Assembly: GCA_017512425.1 (NCBI GenBank)
Contig: JAFWGI010000002.1
Location: 62,001-126,000 of the forward strand
Source: Hyphomicrobium sp.
GTDB lineage: Bacteria > Pseudomonadota > Alphaproteobacteria > Rhizobiales > Hyphomicrobiaceae
Direction of reading: 5' to 3'
DNA: 64,000 nucleotides
A model generated the notes under the pieces. The model did not search any database and was not told where the DNA came from. It worked only from the letters and a program-made list of their open reading frames with translations. Numbering within the stretch: position 1 is the first letter of the stretch; every line of letters begins with the position of its first letter. This document shows, in pieces, positions 17,229-26,584 of the stretch. Position numbers and translations under genes: made by a program.

Positions 17229-18326
17229 TTAGTTCGTCTGTTGCGACCCGGCAGCAGCCTTCGGCTTCTGGCCGTCTTGGCCGGTCTGCGTGCCTTTCAA
17301 AGCCGGACGAGCGGCTGCATCCGCCGAACGTTCAACGGCCGCGGGCGCCGCATTTGCGGCATCGGCGTCGGCTGGCTTTTTCTTCTTCTTGCGCACGATG
17401 CCAGGACCGGACGATTTACGTTTGCGATTGCCGCAATCCCAGGCGAGCACGTCGGCGCGGACGGAGGTGATGCCTTTCGCGGCCGGATCGACCGGCAAAT
17501 TATCGATGCTGGTCTGACTGAACAGCGCCTTCCAATCTTGCGTCTGGAAGCCGTGTTCCAGAAGGCTGGCGGCGCGAATTGCGCGCTCGTTGCCGGACGA
17601 TTCTCCGAGCACGACCGCCATCAGGCGACGGCCATCGCGCGTTGCACTGGCGACGACGTTGAAGCCGGAATCGCACGTGAAGCCGGTCTTCAAACCGTCG
17701 GCGCCGGGAAACGTCTTGAGCAGCGCGTTGTGACTGCCAAGCCGCTTGTTGCCGATGCGCATGTCGGTCATCGACCAATAGGATGCGTACTCGGGGAATT
17801 CGGCAACGACAGCACGAGCGAGTTTCGCGAGATCGCGCGCCGTCGTGATTTGCGATGGATCCGGCAGGCCGTTCGTATTGGCGAAATGCGTCCGCGACAT
17901 GCCGAGGTCGCTGGCAATCGCGTTCATTTCTTCGACGAATTTGGTTTCGCTACCCGACACGGCTTCGGCGAGCATCACGGTGACGTCGTTCGCCGACTTG
18001 ATGATGATCGCCTGCAGCGCCTTCTCGACGCTCATTTCGGCGCCAACGTTCAAACCAACTTTGCTCGGCGGCTGCAATGTCGCCACGAGCGAGCAGGGAA
18101 TTTTCTGATCGAGCGTGATGCGGCCGGCCTTGATCGCCTTGAATGTGACGTAAGCCGTCATGACCTTTGTCAGCGACGCCGGGTGCCACAAACTGTCGGG
18201 ATCTTCGGCATAAAGCAGCTTGCCGTTCGCGGGGTCGAACAACAGTGCAGGTCCAGCGCTTGCCGGCTGGATGCCGGCTTGGCCCAGAACTGCGCATGCG
18301 CTGATCGCGATAAGTCTCGCCCGCAT
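17229..18326 (-). CDS. D-alanyl-D-alanine carboxypeptidase (low-molecular-mass PBP)
   Basis: The enzyme removes the terminal D-Ala from peptidoglycan pentapeptides in the periplasm and so limits cross-linking. A signal peptide spans residues 1-24 (cleavage after ASA). All three S11-family motifs are present: SLTK (Ser 51, Lys 54), SAN (111-113) and KTG (213-215). The penicillin-binding domain is followed by a Lys/Pro/Ala-rich tail (RKKKKKPADADAANAAP) rather than the C-terminal amphipathic anchor of PBP5, so membrane attachment is uncertain. At 365 residues it is slightly shorter than E. coli DacA/DacC. It appears to be a single-gene unit. Confidence 0.9.
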   Translation of the reverse strand: MRARLIAISACAVLGQAGIQPASAGPALLFDPANGKLLYAEDPDSLWHPASLTKVMTAYVTFKAIKAGRITLDQKIPCSLVATLQPPSKVGLNVGAEMSVEKALQAIIIKSANDVTVMLAEAVSGSETKFVEEMNAIASDLGMSRTHFANTNGLPDPSQITTARDLAKLARAVVAEFPEYASYWSMTDMRIGNKRLGSHNALLKTFPGADGLKTGFTCDSGFNVVASATRDGRRLMAVVLGESSGNERAIRAASLLEHGFQTQDWKALFSQTSIDNLPVDPAAKGITSVRADVLAWDCGNRKRKSSGPGIVRKKKKKPADADAANAAPAAVERSADAAARPALKGTQTGQDGQKPKAAAGSQQTN

Positions 18327-18547
18327 TTCTATCCTCAGAGAAAATCAGATGTCGCGCATACCACATTCCGGCCAAATGCGGCAAACGAAGGTCCAGGCGT
18401 TGCGGCGATCGGTTGTGCTGTGTGGCCTCGGCGGCTCGCTACGCAATTTTGCTTAGAGCGGTGGGGCAAGAAGACGGCCGGCGGCGTCGCGAAAACCATG
18501 ATTTGACCGGTCAACTGCCTATCCGGTCCGCGTAGCAACGACTGATC

Positions 18548-19996
18548 TCAGGGCATCACGCCCATGCGGAACCCGCCCCAGTGGCGGCCCATCACCGTGA
18601 TCGGCGCCGAGATATCCTTCATCAACGCGAACGCGCCGCCACCCATATTGCGGCGATACGTTTGCAGCAGGAACGGTCGCGTGTTGCGGCCTGCGCCAAG
18701 TCCGGTCCGGTCGGAAAAGACGCGCCGGTTGCGACAGTTGGCGGCGTTCCACACAGGGTCGCTTCCCTGCGGCTTGGAATACTTGAGATTGTGCGTCGGC
18801 AAGTAGCCATTGCGATCGATTGCAGCGCAGAAAGCGATCCTGTCGGATCGGGTCAGAACCGCTTCCTGGATTTTCGGCAATACGCGATCGGTAAAGTCCG
18901 AGAATTGCGACGTGACCTGCTCGGGATTGCTGCCCGGAACGGGTCGATAATTGGTATCGAACAGCGCGGTCTGCGAAATGTTTCCGGCTTTGATTTCAGC
19001 CTCGAACAGATCGCGCACCTCGGCTGCTGCCTCTTGGCAAATGGCAATCAGCGCGCCATCGCGTGTTTGGAAGCCGGTTTCGACGAGATACAGCATCAAG
19101 TCTTCGCTGATCGTCAGGATGTTGCTTGACCGCTTATGCGCAGTCTTCAGCTGCTGATCCGACGTTTCGACGACGTCCGCCAGGTTTGCGACCTGCTCGC
19201 TCACCTGTTTGTTTGTTGTGGCGCTCCGGTGGATCGGTTCGCTCATGTCCTCGATGCCGGACGTGAGCTGCTGCACGCTCGCGACGAGCGATTGTATTTG
19301 ATTGGTCGCGCCTTTCGCATCGTTGGACGCTGCGATTGCGGCCTGCGCCTTGGCGCTATTGGTTTGGGCGACTTGCAGCATCTGATCGAGGCGCGCTTGC
19401 AACGTGTCCAGGTTGCTGCGGTTCTCGTCGGAGAACTTACGGACCTGATTGGCGAGCGCCTTGATTGACTGTGATATCACGGCAAAACCGCGCCCGGCTT
19501 CACCCGCGCGTGCCGCCTCGACACCGGCGTTGATCGCGATGATTTGCGTTTCCATCGAGATCGATTGGATGGATGCGCTGGCTTCCTGCACCTTGCTGAT
19601 GGTCGCGCGCACTTCGGCGATCGATTGCGTCATGCCGATCGTGCCGGTGCCCAACTCCTGCATGCTGTCAATGATCGTGCCGAGCGTATCGGAAACTTCT
19701 TCGGAGCTTTTCGCGAGGATGGAACGGGTCTTGTCGGCTGAGACACGCAGGTCGCCCATCGCCGCTGCAATCAGCGTTTCAGTTTCCGTGCTCTGGTCGA
19801 CGGAGTGAACGACATCGTGCAGCGTCTCGCGCAGATCGACATTTAGCTCCGTCAGATCCTCGACGATGCCGGCGATATCAGCAATCTCAAGACCCAGGCG
19901 ACCGGCGCGCTCGCCGAAATCGCTGCTACGGACGGTCGGCTCGGGCGCGGGCGACGTGGCTGCTGCTGGCACGGTGTTCGGTTTTAGAGCGGACAC
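18548..19996 (-). CDS. Soluble methyl-accepting chemotaxis-type receptor with C-terminal sensor domain
   Basis: No transmembrane segment is present, so this receptor is cytoplasmic. Residues about 20-320 are coiled-coil signalling sequence. The hairpin tip (ISMETQIIAINAGVEAARAG, then EAGRGFAVISQSIKALA) matches the kinase-contact region that controls CheA. The C-terminal 150 residues form a separate domain (CAAIDRNGYLPTHNLKYSKP, then NRRVFSDRTG and WGGFRMGV at the end). It resembles a Cache/PAS-like ligand pocket placed after, not before, the signalling domain. It may respond to an internal or membrane-permeant signal. No che genes adjoin in the window. Confidence 0.82.
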   Translation of the reverse strand: MSALKPNTVPAAATSPAPEPTVRSSDFGERAGRLGLEIADIAGIVEDLTELNVDLRETLHDVVHSVDQSTETETLIAAAMGDLRVSADKTRSILAKSSEEVSDTLGTIIDSMQELGTGTIGMTQSIAEVRATISKVQEASASIQSISMETQIIAINAGVEAARAGEAGRGFAVISQSIKALANQVRKFSDENRSNLDTLQARLDQMLQVAQTNSAKAQAAIAASNDAKGATNQIQSLVASVQQLTSGIEDMSEPIHRSATTNKQVSEQVANLADVVETSDQQLKTAHKRSSNILTISEDLMLYLVETGFQTRDGALIAICQEAAAEVRDLFEAEIKAGNISQTALFDTNYRPVPGSNPEQVTSQFSDFTDRVLPKIQEAVLTRSDRIAFCAAIDRNGYLPTHNLKYSKPQGSDPVWNAANCRNRRVFSDRTGLGAGRNTRPFLLQTYRRNMGGGAFALMKDISAPITVMGRHWGGFRMGVMP

Positions 19997-20232
19997 GGCT
20001 ATCCCTCGCGCAATAAAAACGGCCGCAAGCGCGGCGCGTCCCGCCTAGGTTTTGCGGTGCATGGGCCAGCGCATCAAGAATCGACGCAACATATTATATG
20101 GCCACTAGCCCTACAGGATTCGTGTTCGGCGCAAGAGCTGGAAATAAGTCGAACGGGCAGAAATGGGTGCGCGCCGAATGCTGCCAAAAAAAGCGGCGCC
20201 GTATCAGGGAACGCTTTAGCTAAAATGAATAG

Positions 20233-20318
20233 TGGTGCCTCAGGAGGGACTCGAACCCCCACACCCTTGCGAATAGCAGATTTTGAGTCTGCCGCGTCTA
20301 CCGTTCCGCCACTGAGGC
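20233..20318 (-). tRNA. tRNA-Leu (anticodon CAA)
   Basis: On the minus strand the sequence begins GCCTCAG and ends CTGAGGC-A-CCA, with CCA encoded. The anticodon stem GCAGA/TCTGC encloses the loop CTCAAAA, giving anticodon CAA, which reads UUG. The long variable arm (TATTCGCAAGGGTG) and the GGTTCGAGTCC T arm are those of a class II leucine tRNA. Confidence 0.96.
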
Positions 20319-20409
20319 TAGCTTGAAAGTCAAGCGAGGGGGCGATGTATACCCGCTCGCGCCGCCGCGTCAACGCGGCACGCCCGTAATTTTTTGGGCC
20401 GTTGCCGCG

Positions 20410-20754
20410 CTATTTCAGCGAGTGCGTTACCCGGCCCGTTGCGTGACGGTGCTCCGTCACCTGGATATGGTCGCCGGTATGCAGTTGGCGGCTCTTCAAT
20501 GCCAGCACGTTGACGAGTTGGCCGCTGTCGAGCTTCACGTGGACCGTCTCGCCATCGGCGGAATTCTGCTTCGAGACCAGCGGGTCGATGCCGGTGATCG
20601 TGCCGGCAACTTCGACGTTCTCGACCTTCATATCGAGGTTCTCGTAGCCGAACGCCAAGCCAATGCCGGCAATAATGGCTAAGCCAATGCCAACTTTCTT
20701 CAGCTTTTCGATTAGGAGCGTGCGGTCCAGGCGCTTGCGAGTTTCTTCGCGCAT
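20410..20754 (-). CDS. Membrane-anchored small protein, paralogue of its neighbour
   Basis: The 114-residue protein has a basic N-terminus, one transmembrane helix (IGLAIIAGIGLAFGY, about 22-36) and a C-terminal beta-rich domain of about 70 residues. That domain carries VHVKLDSGQLVNVLA and a GDHIQVTEH turn. The adjacent upstream gene (20763-21071) has the same plan and a related core (VHVMAPNL...SRVTISE), so the two look like a tandem duplication; the gap is 8 bases. The fold resembles small OB/NfeD-like domains, but no family is assigned. The operon sits downstream of ecm on the same strand. Confidence 0.62.
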   Translation of the reverse strand: MREETRKRLDRTLLIEKLKKVGIGLAIIAGIGLAFGYENLDMKVENVEVAGTITGIDPLVSKQNSADGETVHVKLDSGQLVNVLALKSRQLHTGDHIQVTEHRHATGRVTHSLK

Positions 20755-20762
20755 CGTATCTC

Positions 20763-21071
20763 TCAGTCGGTTTTGATTTTGTACCAGAGCTGGCCCCAGG
20801 GTGTCGCCATCTCCGATATGGTGACGCGGCTGCCCTTTGCCAGGCTACCCAAGTTTGGAGCCATCACGTGAACCGTGCGGCCGTCGTCGAGTGTCGCTTC
20901 AAATGAGGACGCGGTTGGCGGTGTCGTTTTGTGGCCGCCGGTCGCGTCGGTTAGGCTCGCAACGACGCCCGTCAGCACGGCGCGTTCTGACGAAAGGCTG
21001 TCGCGAGCGACGGCATAGAAGATCGCAGCGATACCGGCCGCGATCGCAATTGTCAGCAGCAGTGTTTTCAT
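20763..21071 (-). CDS. Membrane-anchored small protein, paralogue of its neighbour
   Basis: A 102-residue protein: residues 1-22 form a signal-anchor helix (LLLTIAIAAGIAAIFYAVA). A polar linker follows, then a beta domain with FEATLDDGRTVHVMAP and SLAKGSRVTISE. It shares architecture and short motifs with the next gene, 8 bases downstream. Its start lies 30 bases past the ecm stop, so it is probably read from the same transcript. A function linked to the ethylmalonyl-CoA pathway is not implied by sequence. Confidence 0.62.
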   Translation of the reverse strand: MKTLLLTIAIAAGIAAIFYAVARDSLSSERAVLTGVVASLTDATGGHKTTPPTASSFEATLDDGRTVHVMAPNLGSLAKGSRVTISEMATPWGQLWYKIKTD

Positions 21072-21101
21072 TGCGCCCGTTCCGCGTTCTGCATGCGGCC
21101 G

Positions 21102-23105
21102 TTAAGCCGCTGCTTTGGCGTTGCCGTCCACGAGACGGACAATGTCCGCCATGATGTCGTTCAGCTGGAAGTCCTTCGGCGTGTACACGGCTGCGACGCC
21201 TGCCGCTTTGAGCAGTCGCTCGTCTTCCGGTGGAATGATGCCGCCGACAACGAGAGGCACGTCGTCCAGCCCCTCTTTGCGCATGCGCTCCATGACGTCT
21301 TTGACCAGCGGCACATGAGAGCCGGACAGGATCGAAAGCCCGATGACGTGCACCGATTCATCGACCGCCGCGCGAACGATTTGGGCGGGCGTCAGGCGAA
21401 TGCCTTCGTAGACCACGTCCATGCCGACGTCGCGCGCGCGAACGGCGATCTGTTCAGCGCCGTTGGAGTGGCCGTCCAGCCCCGGTTTGCCGACGAGGAA
21501 CTTCAGGCGGCGGCCGAGGCGCTCCGATACGGCTTCAACGTCAGCGCGCACGCTCGTCAGCTGCGCATCATTGCGTGCAACGGCTGCCTGCGAGACGCCC
21601 GTCGGTGCGCGATATTCGCCGAACAATTTGCGGAGTAACCCGCCCCATTCGCCGGTCGTGACGCCGGCCTTGGCCGCCGCGATCGAAGGCTCCATGATGT
21701 TACGGCCTTCGCGTGCGGCCGCTTCCAGGTCCTTCAAGGCCGCTGCGACAGCTTTCGCGTCACGCGCGGCGCGCCAGGCCTTCAGGCGCTCGACCTGATC
21801 GACTTCCACCGCCGGATCGACCACGAGGATGGCACCTTCGCCAGCGCCGAGCGGCGATGGTTCAGTCTCCGTCCACTTGTTGACGCCGACCAATGTCTGC
21901 TCGCCGGTTTCGATGGCCGACAGACGTGCCGTGTTGCTCTCGACCAACTTGCGCTTCATGTAGTCGATCGACGCGATTGCGCCGCCCATCTTCTCGATGG
22001 TTTTCAATTCGGCCTTTGCTTCTTCTTTGAGTGCATCGACCTTGCGCTTGATCTCGGCCGAGCCGTCGAAAATATCGCCGAACTCCAACAGGTCGGTCTC
22101 GTAAGCCAAAACCTGCTGCATGCGCAGCGACCACTGCTGGTCCCAGGGGCGCGGCAGGCCAAGCGCTTCGTTCCACGCCGGAAGCTGCAGCGCGCGGCAG
22201 CGCGCGTTCTTCGAGAGCGTGACACCGAGCGCGGCGATCAGAATGCGATAGACGTTGTTCTCGGCCTGCGGCTCGGTGAGGCCGAGCGAGTTGACCTGAA
22301 CGCCATAGCGGAACATCCGGTTTTTCGCGTCGGTAATGCCGTAGCGGTCGCGTGCAATTTCGTCCCAAAGCTCGTTGAACGCCCGCATTTTGCAGACTTC
22401 AGTGACGAACTTCAGGCCGGCGTTGACGAAGAACGAGACGCGGCCGACGACGGTGCCAAAATCCTTCTCGGGCACTTCGCCGGATGCCTTCACCGTGTCG
22501 AGAACGGCGATGCCGGTCGCGAGTGCGTACGCGAGTTCCTGTACGGGCGTCGCGCCCGCTTCCTGCAAATGGTACGAACAGACGTTCGTCGGATTCCACT
22601 TCGGCACGTTCTGATAAGAATAGACGATCGTATCCTTGATCAGCCGCAGCGACGGCTCTGGCGGGAAGACATACGTGCCGCGCGACAAGTACTCCTTGAT
22701 GATATCGTTCTGAATTGTGCCTTGGAGTTTCCGGCGGTCAGCGCCCTGCTCGTCGGCGGCCGCGATATAAAGCGACAGCAGCCACGCGGCCGTCGCGTTG
22801 ATCGTCATCGATGTATTCATCCGCTCGATCGGGATGTCGGCAAACAGCGTCCGCATATCGCCCAAATGCGAAACGGGCACGCCGACCTTGCCGACCTCGC
22901 CGCGCGCGAGTTCGTGGTCGCTGTCGTAGCCGGTCTGCGTCGGAAGATCGAACGCGATCGAGAGGCCCGTCTGGCCCTTCGACAGGTTCATCTTGTAGAG
23001 CGCGTTGGACTTGGCCGCCGTCGAATGCCCGGCGTAGGTGCGAAACAGCCAGGGCTTGTCGCGTTGGGTCGTCACGTCGGGCGTCGCGCTTTTCTTGTCA
23101 GACAT
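21102..23105 (-). CDS. ecm: Ethylmalonyl-CoA mutase (coenzyme B12-dependent)
   Basis: The enzyme converts (2R)-ethylmalonyl-CoA to methylsuccinyl-CoA with adenosylcobalamin in the ethylmalonyl-CoA pathway. The first ~500 residues form the mutase TIM barrel (for example SIAFDLPTQTGYDSDHE, MNTSMTINATA, QNDIIKEYLSRGTY). The C-terminal B12 domain has D544-x-H546-x-x-G in GKPGLDGHSNG, with the SxL (LSILSG) and GG (VVGGIIP) motifs. The 667-residue length and single-chain form match Ecm/MeaA rather than methylmalonyl-CoA mutase. Location confirms the call: it is divergent from ccr and near mcd, the other two specific enzymes of the pathway. Confidence 0.93.
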   Translation of the reverse strand: MSDKKSATPDVTTQRDKPWLFRTYAGHSTAAKSNALYKMNLSKGQTGLSIAFDLPTQTGYDSDHELARGEVGKVGVPVSHLGDMRTLFADIPIERMNTSMTINATAAWLLSLYIAAADEQGADRRKLQGTIQNDIIKEYLSRGTYVFPPEPSLRLIKDTIVYSYQNVPKWNPTNVCSYHLQEAGATPVQELAYALATGIAVLDTVKASGEVPEKDFGTVVGRVSFFVNAGLKFVTEVCKMRAFNELWDEIARDRYGITDAKNRMFRYGVQVNSLGLTEPQAENNVYRILIAALGVTLSKNARCRALQLPAWNEALGLPRPWDQQWSLRMQQVLAYETDLLEFGDIFDGSAEIKRKVDALKEEAKAELKTIEKMGGAIASIDYMKRKLVESNTARLSAIETGEQTLVGVNKWTETEPSPLGAGEGAILVVDPAVEVDQVERLKAWRAARDAKAVAAALKDLEAAAREGRNIMEPSIAAAKAGVTTGEWGGLLRKLFGEYRAPTGVSQAAVARNDAQLTSVRADVEAVSERLGRRLKFLVGKPGLDGHSNGAEQIAVRARDVGMDVVYEGIRLTPAQIVRAAVDESVHVIGLSILSGSHVPLVKDVMERMRKEGLDDVPLVVGGIIPPEDERLLKAAGVAAVYTPKDFQLNDIMADIVRLVDGNAKAAA

Positions 23106-23310
23106 CAGCGTCCTCTGATGAGGCTGGAAATCAAGATATGAAGTGCTCAGGCGCCCTCGCGGCCCGGATGGGTCGTTGGCGGCGCCAATAGGTCACAGGC
23201 GTTCTAAGCTAACTGAGTGCCACTGCAATGCAAAATGGCAGTTCGCCGCGACGGGGGGAGCGGTCGCGGTTGTCGGGGCGCGTAGCGGCTCTACCGCAGG
23301 TCAACGATAT

Positions 23311-23664
23311 TTAGTGTTGTACGCGCTGGACGCCCGTCAGCGGCTTCAGCTTCTTGGCGGCCGAGCGGCGCTCGGACAAAACCATGCTGAGCAAATAGAT
23401 GGCCATGACGACGACGACCGAAAACAGCATACCGATGGCGACGCCGGACGCAGTATTTGTATCCTTATCATTGACAAGCATGATTGAATTCACAGTGAAA
23501 AGGTAGTGGCTGGTCAGCGATCCGGCGATGACCACCGGAATAGAAAACAGTGCCAATGCGCCGGATTGCGGTCGCACGAATGCGTAAACGATCGCCGCAA
23601 ATAGCATCGCCAACATGACCGGAAACTGCTCGAACTGCTGCACGGCGAAAATGAAATCTTCCAT
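23311..23664 (-). CDS. Small integral membrane protein, unknown function
   Basis: The ATG at 23664 (117 residues) is preferred to a TTG 24 bases upstream; a GAGGG stretch precedes it. Three hydrophobic segments are seen: FPVMLAMLFAAIVYAFV, ALALFSIPVVIAGSLTSHYL and a C-terminal VAIGMLFSVVVVMAIYLLSM, followed by a basic tail. It lies 205 bases upstream of ecm on the same strand and 300 bases from the divergent ccr. The family is not recognised. Confidence 0.58.
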   Translation of the reverse strand: MEDFIFAVQQFEQFPVMLAMLFAAIVYAFVRPQSGALALFSIPVVIAGSLTSHYLFTVNSIMLVNDKDTNTASGVAIGMLFSVVVVMAIYLLSMVLSERRSAAKKLKPLTGVQRVQH

Positions 23665-23964
23665 GAGACCCTCGGTTCCGGCGAGCAAAGATTGCCACTA
23701 AAGGCATACGAGACGCGACGACGCAGGCAGGCCGCGGCCAAAAGAGGCCGCGCCGTATATGCAGATTAACTCAGGGTTGTTAATGAGTTATTGTGTGCCT
23801 GCAATTCGGCGACTAACACTCTTCATTGCAGCGCAAAAACGTGCTTGATACAGCAGCCTTGGGGGTGCCTGGATCATGCATAGCTGGGCGTCCTTCTATT
23901 GAAGGCGGCAATACCTAAAGTTTCAACGGGCCTCTGACGGGGCAGGTCGGGAGAAGCGTGCAAG
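23665..23964. other. Divergent promoter region of ccr, with hairpin
   Basis: This gap lies between the small membrane-protein gene and ccr. It contains a 7-bp inverted repeat, CGCGGCC (23733-23739) and GGCCGCG (23746-23752), without a T tract, so it is not an obvious terminator. The ccr promoter should lie between 23760 and 23960, but no convincing -35/-10 pair could be chosen. Confidence 0.4.
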
Positions 23965-25296
23965 ATGGCGAGTAAATCAGCCACCAAGTCAACAGAAACG
24001 GGAGCCGGGATGACCGCTTCAGAATTCGTCTCGGGCGTGGGCAAAAAAGATCTCTACGAAGTCGGCGAGATTCCGCCGCTCGGTCACGTTCCAAAAAACA
24101 TGTACGCCTGGACCATTCGCAAAGAGCGCGAAGGCGAGCCTGATAAGGCGATGCAGGTCGAGGTCGTGCCCACCTGGGAACTCGACAGCCACGACGTGCT
24201 CGTTCTGGTGATGGCGGCAGGCGTAAACTACAATGGCGTTTGGGCATCGCTCGGCACGCCGATCTCGATGTTCGATGTCCACAAGCAGCCGTATCACATC
24301 GCAGGATCGGATGCGTCTGGCATCGTCTGGGCCGTCGGCTCTAAGGTCAAGCGCTGGAAGGTCGGTGACGAAGTCGTCGTCCACTGTAACCAGGACGACG
24401 GCGACGACGAGGAATGCAACGGCGGCGATCCGATGTTTTCGCCGAGCCAGCGCATCTGGGGCTATGAAACACCAGATGGTTCATTCGCGCAGTTCTGCCG
24501 CGTGCAGGATCGTCAGCTTCTCGAACGTCCGAAACATTTGTCGTGGGAAGAGAGCGCTTGCTACACGCTGACGCTCGCAACCGCATACCGCATGTTGTTC
24601 GGCCACCGTCCGCACGTGCTGCGTCCGGGACATAATGTTCTGGTCTGGGGCGCCGCTGGCGGTCTCGGCGCATTCGCTATTCAGCTTTGTGCGACATCCG
24701 GCGCGAACGCGATCGGTGTTGTTTCCGACGACGACAAATTCGATTTCGTCAAACAACTCGGTGCCAAGGGCGTCATCAATCGCAAGAACTTCAAGTGCTG
24801 GGGTCAGCTGCCGAAGGTCAACTCGCCAGAATACGGCGTGTGGCTGAAGGAAATGCGCAAGTTCGGCGCGGCGATCTGGGAAATCACGGGCAAAGGCGTC
24901 AACGTCGATTGCGTGTTCGAGCATCCCGGCGAGACGACCATTCCGGTTTCGGTGCAGGTGGTGAAGCGTGGCGGTATGGTCGTGATTTGTGCCGGTACGA
25001 CCGGTTACAATCTCACGATGGATGCCCGCTATCTTTGGATGCATCAAAAGCGAGTCCAAGGTTCGCATTTCGCCAACCTCGCTCAGGCGGCACAGGCCAA
25101 CAAGTTGGTCGTCGAACGGCGCATCGATCCGTGCATGTCGGAAGTGTTCTCGTGGGAGCAAATTCCGAAAGCGCACATGCGCATGATGCGCAATGAACAT
25201 AAGCCCGGCAATATGGCGGTGCTCGTGTCGGCACCGACAACCGGTCTCAAGACGATCGAGGATTGCATTGAAGCATCGGCCCGCCGCGGCGCTTAA
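23965..25296 (+). CDS. ccr: Crotonyl-CoA carboxylase/reductase
   Basis: The enzyme reductively carboxylates crotonyl-CoA to ethylmalonyl-CoA with NADPH and CO2, the defining step of the ethylmalonyl-CoA pathway. It is a 443-residue zinc-free medium-chain dehydrogenase/reductase. Visible blocks are AGVNYNGVWASLGTP, HIAGSDASGIVWAVG, a long acidic insert HCNQDDGDDEECNGGDPM, and the Rossmann motif VWGAAGGLGAFAIQL. The insert and the FEHPGETTIPVS segment separate Ccr from quinone reductases. The ATG at 23965 has GGGAGAAG about 9 bases upstream; an internal ATG (MTASEF) 15 codons in is a weaker alternative. It is divergent from ecm and followed by its own terminator. Confidence 0.95.
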   Translation: MASKSATKSTETGAGMTASEFVSGVGKKDLYEVGEIPPLGHVPKNMYAWTIRKEREGEPDKAMQVEVVPTWELDSHDVLVLVMAAGVNYNGVWASLGTPISMFDVHKQPYHIAGSDASGIVWAVGSKVKRWKVGDEVVVHCNQDDGDDEECNGGDPMFSPSQRIWGYETPDGSFAQFCRVQDRQLLERPKHLSWEESACYTLTLATAYRMLFGHRPHVLRPGHNVLVWGAAGGLGAFAIQLCATSGANAIGVVSDDDKFDFVKQLGAKGVINRKNFKCWGQLPKVNSPEYGVWLKEMRKFGAAIWEITGKGVNVDCVFEHPGETTIPVSVQVVKRGGMVVICAGTTGYNLTMDARYLWMHQKRVQGSHFANLAQAAQANKLVVERRIDPCMSEVFSWEQIPKAHMRMMRNEHKPGNMAVLVSAPTTGLKTIEDCIEASARRGA

Positions 25297-25321
25297 TTCG
25301 CCCGCGACGGACAACACTTAC

Positions 25322-25355
25322 ACGGCGCGGTCTCGCACAGGGGCCGCGCCGTTTT
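25322..25355 (+). terminator. Rho-independent terminator after ccr
   Basis: ACGGCGCGG (25322-25330) pairs exactly with CCGCGCCGT (25344-25352), followed by TTTT. It lies 26 bases past the ccr stop, between two convergent genes, and may also serve the opposing BrkB-family gene. Confidence 0.8.
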
Positions 25356-25384
25356 AGTTTGCGAGGATGATTGATGTGCAGCCT

Positions 25385-26302
25385 TCAGCTCGGCGATGCC
25401 GAATGCACGGCGGCTTTTTCGGTCGCCTTTTCGGAGGCAACGCGGCGCATCTTTTTGACTTCCATGATGCCGCGGTTCAGCTCGGCGCCGAGCAACACGG
25501 CGATGGCCGTGAACTGGAAGAAGATCATCGCCACCATCAATTGCGATAGGCCGGCGTAGAAGAACGAGTAGTTCGTCAGGGCCAGATAGTTCGACCACAA
25601 CGCTGCGATCGTCAGCCACAACACGATCGACAGCAAAACACCCGGCCAGACATCCTGGAAGCGGCGGCGGCCCGCGGCGAGCCACAAATGAAATGCGAAC
25701 AACTGGATCGCAATGACGGCGCCGGCCATGACGTAGCGCGTCAACGGACTAAGCCACGTCCGCTCGAACAAGTGCAGGAAGCTGCCGACCATCGGCGTTT
25801 CCAGAAACTGTTTTGCCCAGTCGGGCTGCAAACGCTCGGCGAGCGCTGGGCCGACGACGACCGCCCACGTCAGGAAGAGTGTCGAAACCGCGCTGACGAA
25901 CACGAACAGCATCGAGATCAGCAGGCAGAGCGCGTACGGCCGCGTTTCATGCACGCGGTAAGCGCCGTTGAGCGCTGCGCGCAATGTTTCGATGGCGCTG
26001 GTCGCGAAGAAAAGCGCCAGAAATCCGCTGACCGTAAGCAAATCGATGCGGCTATTGCCCATAATCGCTTCGATTTCGGGCGAGAGACCCTCGACGACCG
26101 GCCGCGGTAGAATGTCGAAGAGATGCGCAATCGCCTGCTGAGCAAGCTCGCGACCGCCAAAAACGCCCGACAGCGCGCCGAGAAAGATGCAAAAAGGAAA
26201 CAGCGAAACGACGAACGAAAACGCCACCGCGCCGGCCAGCGCAAAACCAGAGTGTTCATACACCCGGTAGAGCGCGTCAAAGACCGTCCGCAACCGCTTC
26301 AT
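25385..26302 (-). CDS. YihY/BrkB-family inner membrane protein
   Basis: The 305-residue protein has six hydrophobic helices. Landmarks of the YihY/BrkB family are HSGFALAGAVAFSFVVSLFP in the first helix, SAIETLRAALNGAYRVHETR after the third, and AALWSNYLALTNYSFFYAGL before the last. Despite the old label ribonuclease BN for this family, these are membrane proteins of uncertain function. A short charged tail follows the last helix. It converges with ccr and appears monocistronic. Confidence 0.85.
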   Translation of the reverse strand: MKRLRTVFDALYRVYEHSGFALAGAVAFSFVVSLFPFCIFLGALSGVFGGRELAQQAIAHLFDILPRPVVEGLSPEIEAIMGNSRIDLLTVSGFLALFFATSAIETLRAALNGAYRVHETRPYALCLLISMLFVFVSAVSTLFLTWAVVVGPALAERLQPDWAKQFLETPMVGSFLHLFERTWLSPLTRYVMAGAVIAIQLFAFHLWLAAGRRRFQDVWPGVLLSIVLWLTIAALWSNYLALTNYSFFYAGLSQLMVAMIFFQFTAIAVLLGAELNRGIMEVKKMRRVASEKATEKAAVHSASPS

Positions 26303-26584
26303 GCCGTATCCTGTTCTTCGCGTGAAATTCCGTTGTCCTTCGGCGCCGGACCCTAATCCAAGGCAACGTGGCTGGAAACGGTTTTTAGGTCACTTGCTAT
26401 ATCGCGTAAGACAGCCCGCGCCCGGTTTTGCGGCCCCGGCGTCACAGAAATGCTACCTTCGCATTGCCCAATATCGGCGGCCGGTAGCCAGCAATAGACG
26501 GCCCGGCGAAGGGCCACTATTAATGGCGGGATCAAAGGACGGCGCACGGCCCAATCAGCTGGTGCGCGGAGGTGGCGTCTGTCA

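Noticed and set aside
23100..23310. Cobalamin riboswitch upstream of ecm
   Set aside because: The region was read for a B12-box-like conserved core and none was seen; the mutase gene would be a logical target but sequence support is lacking.
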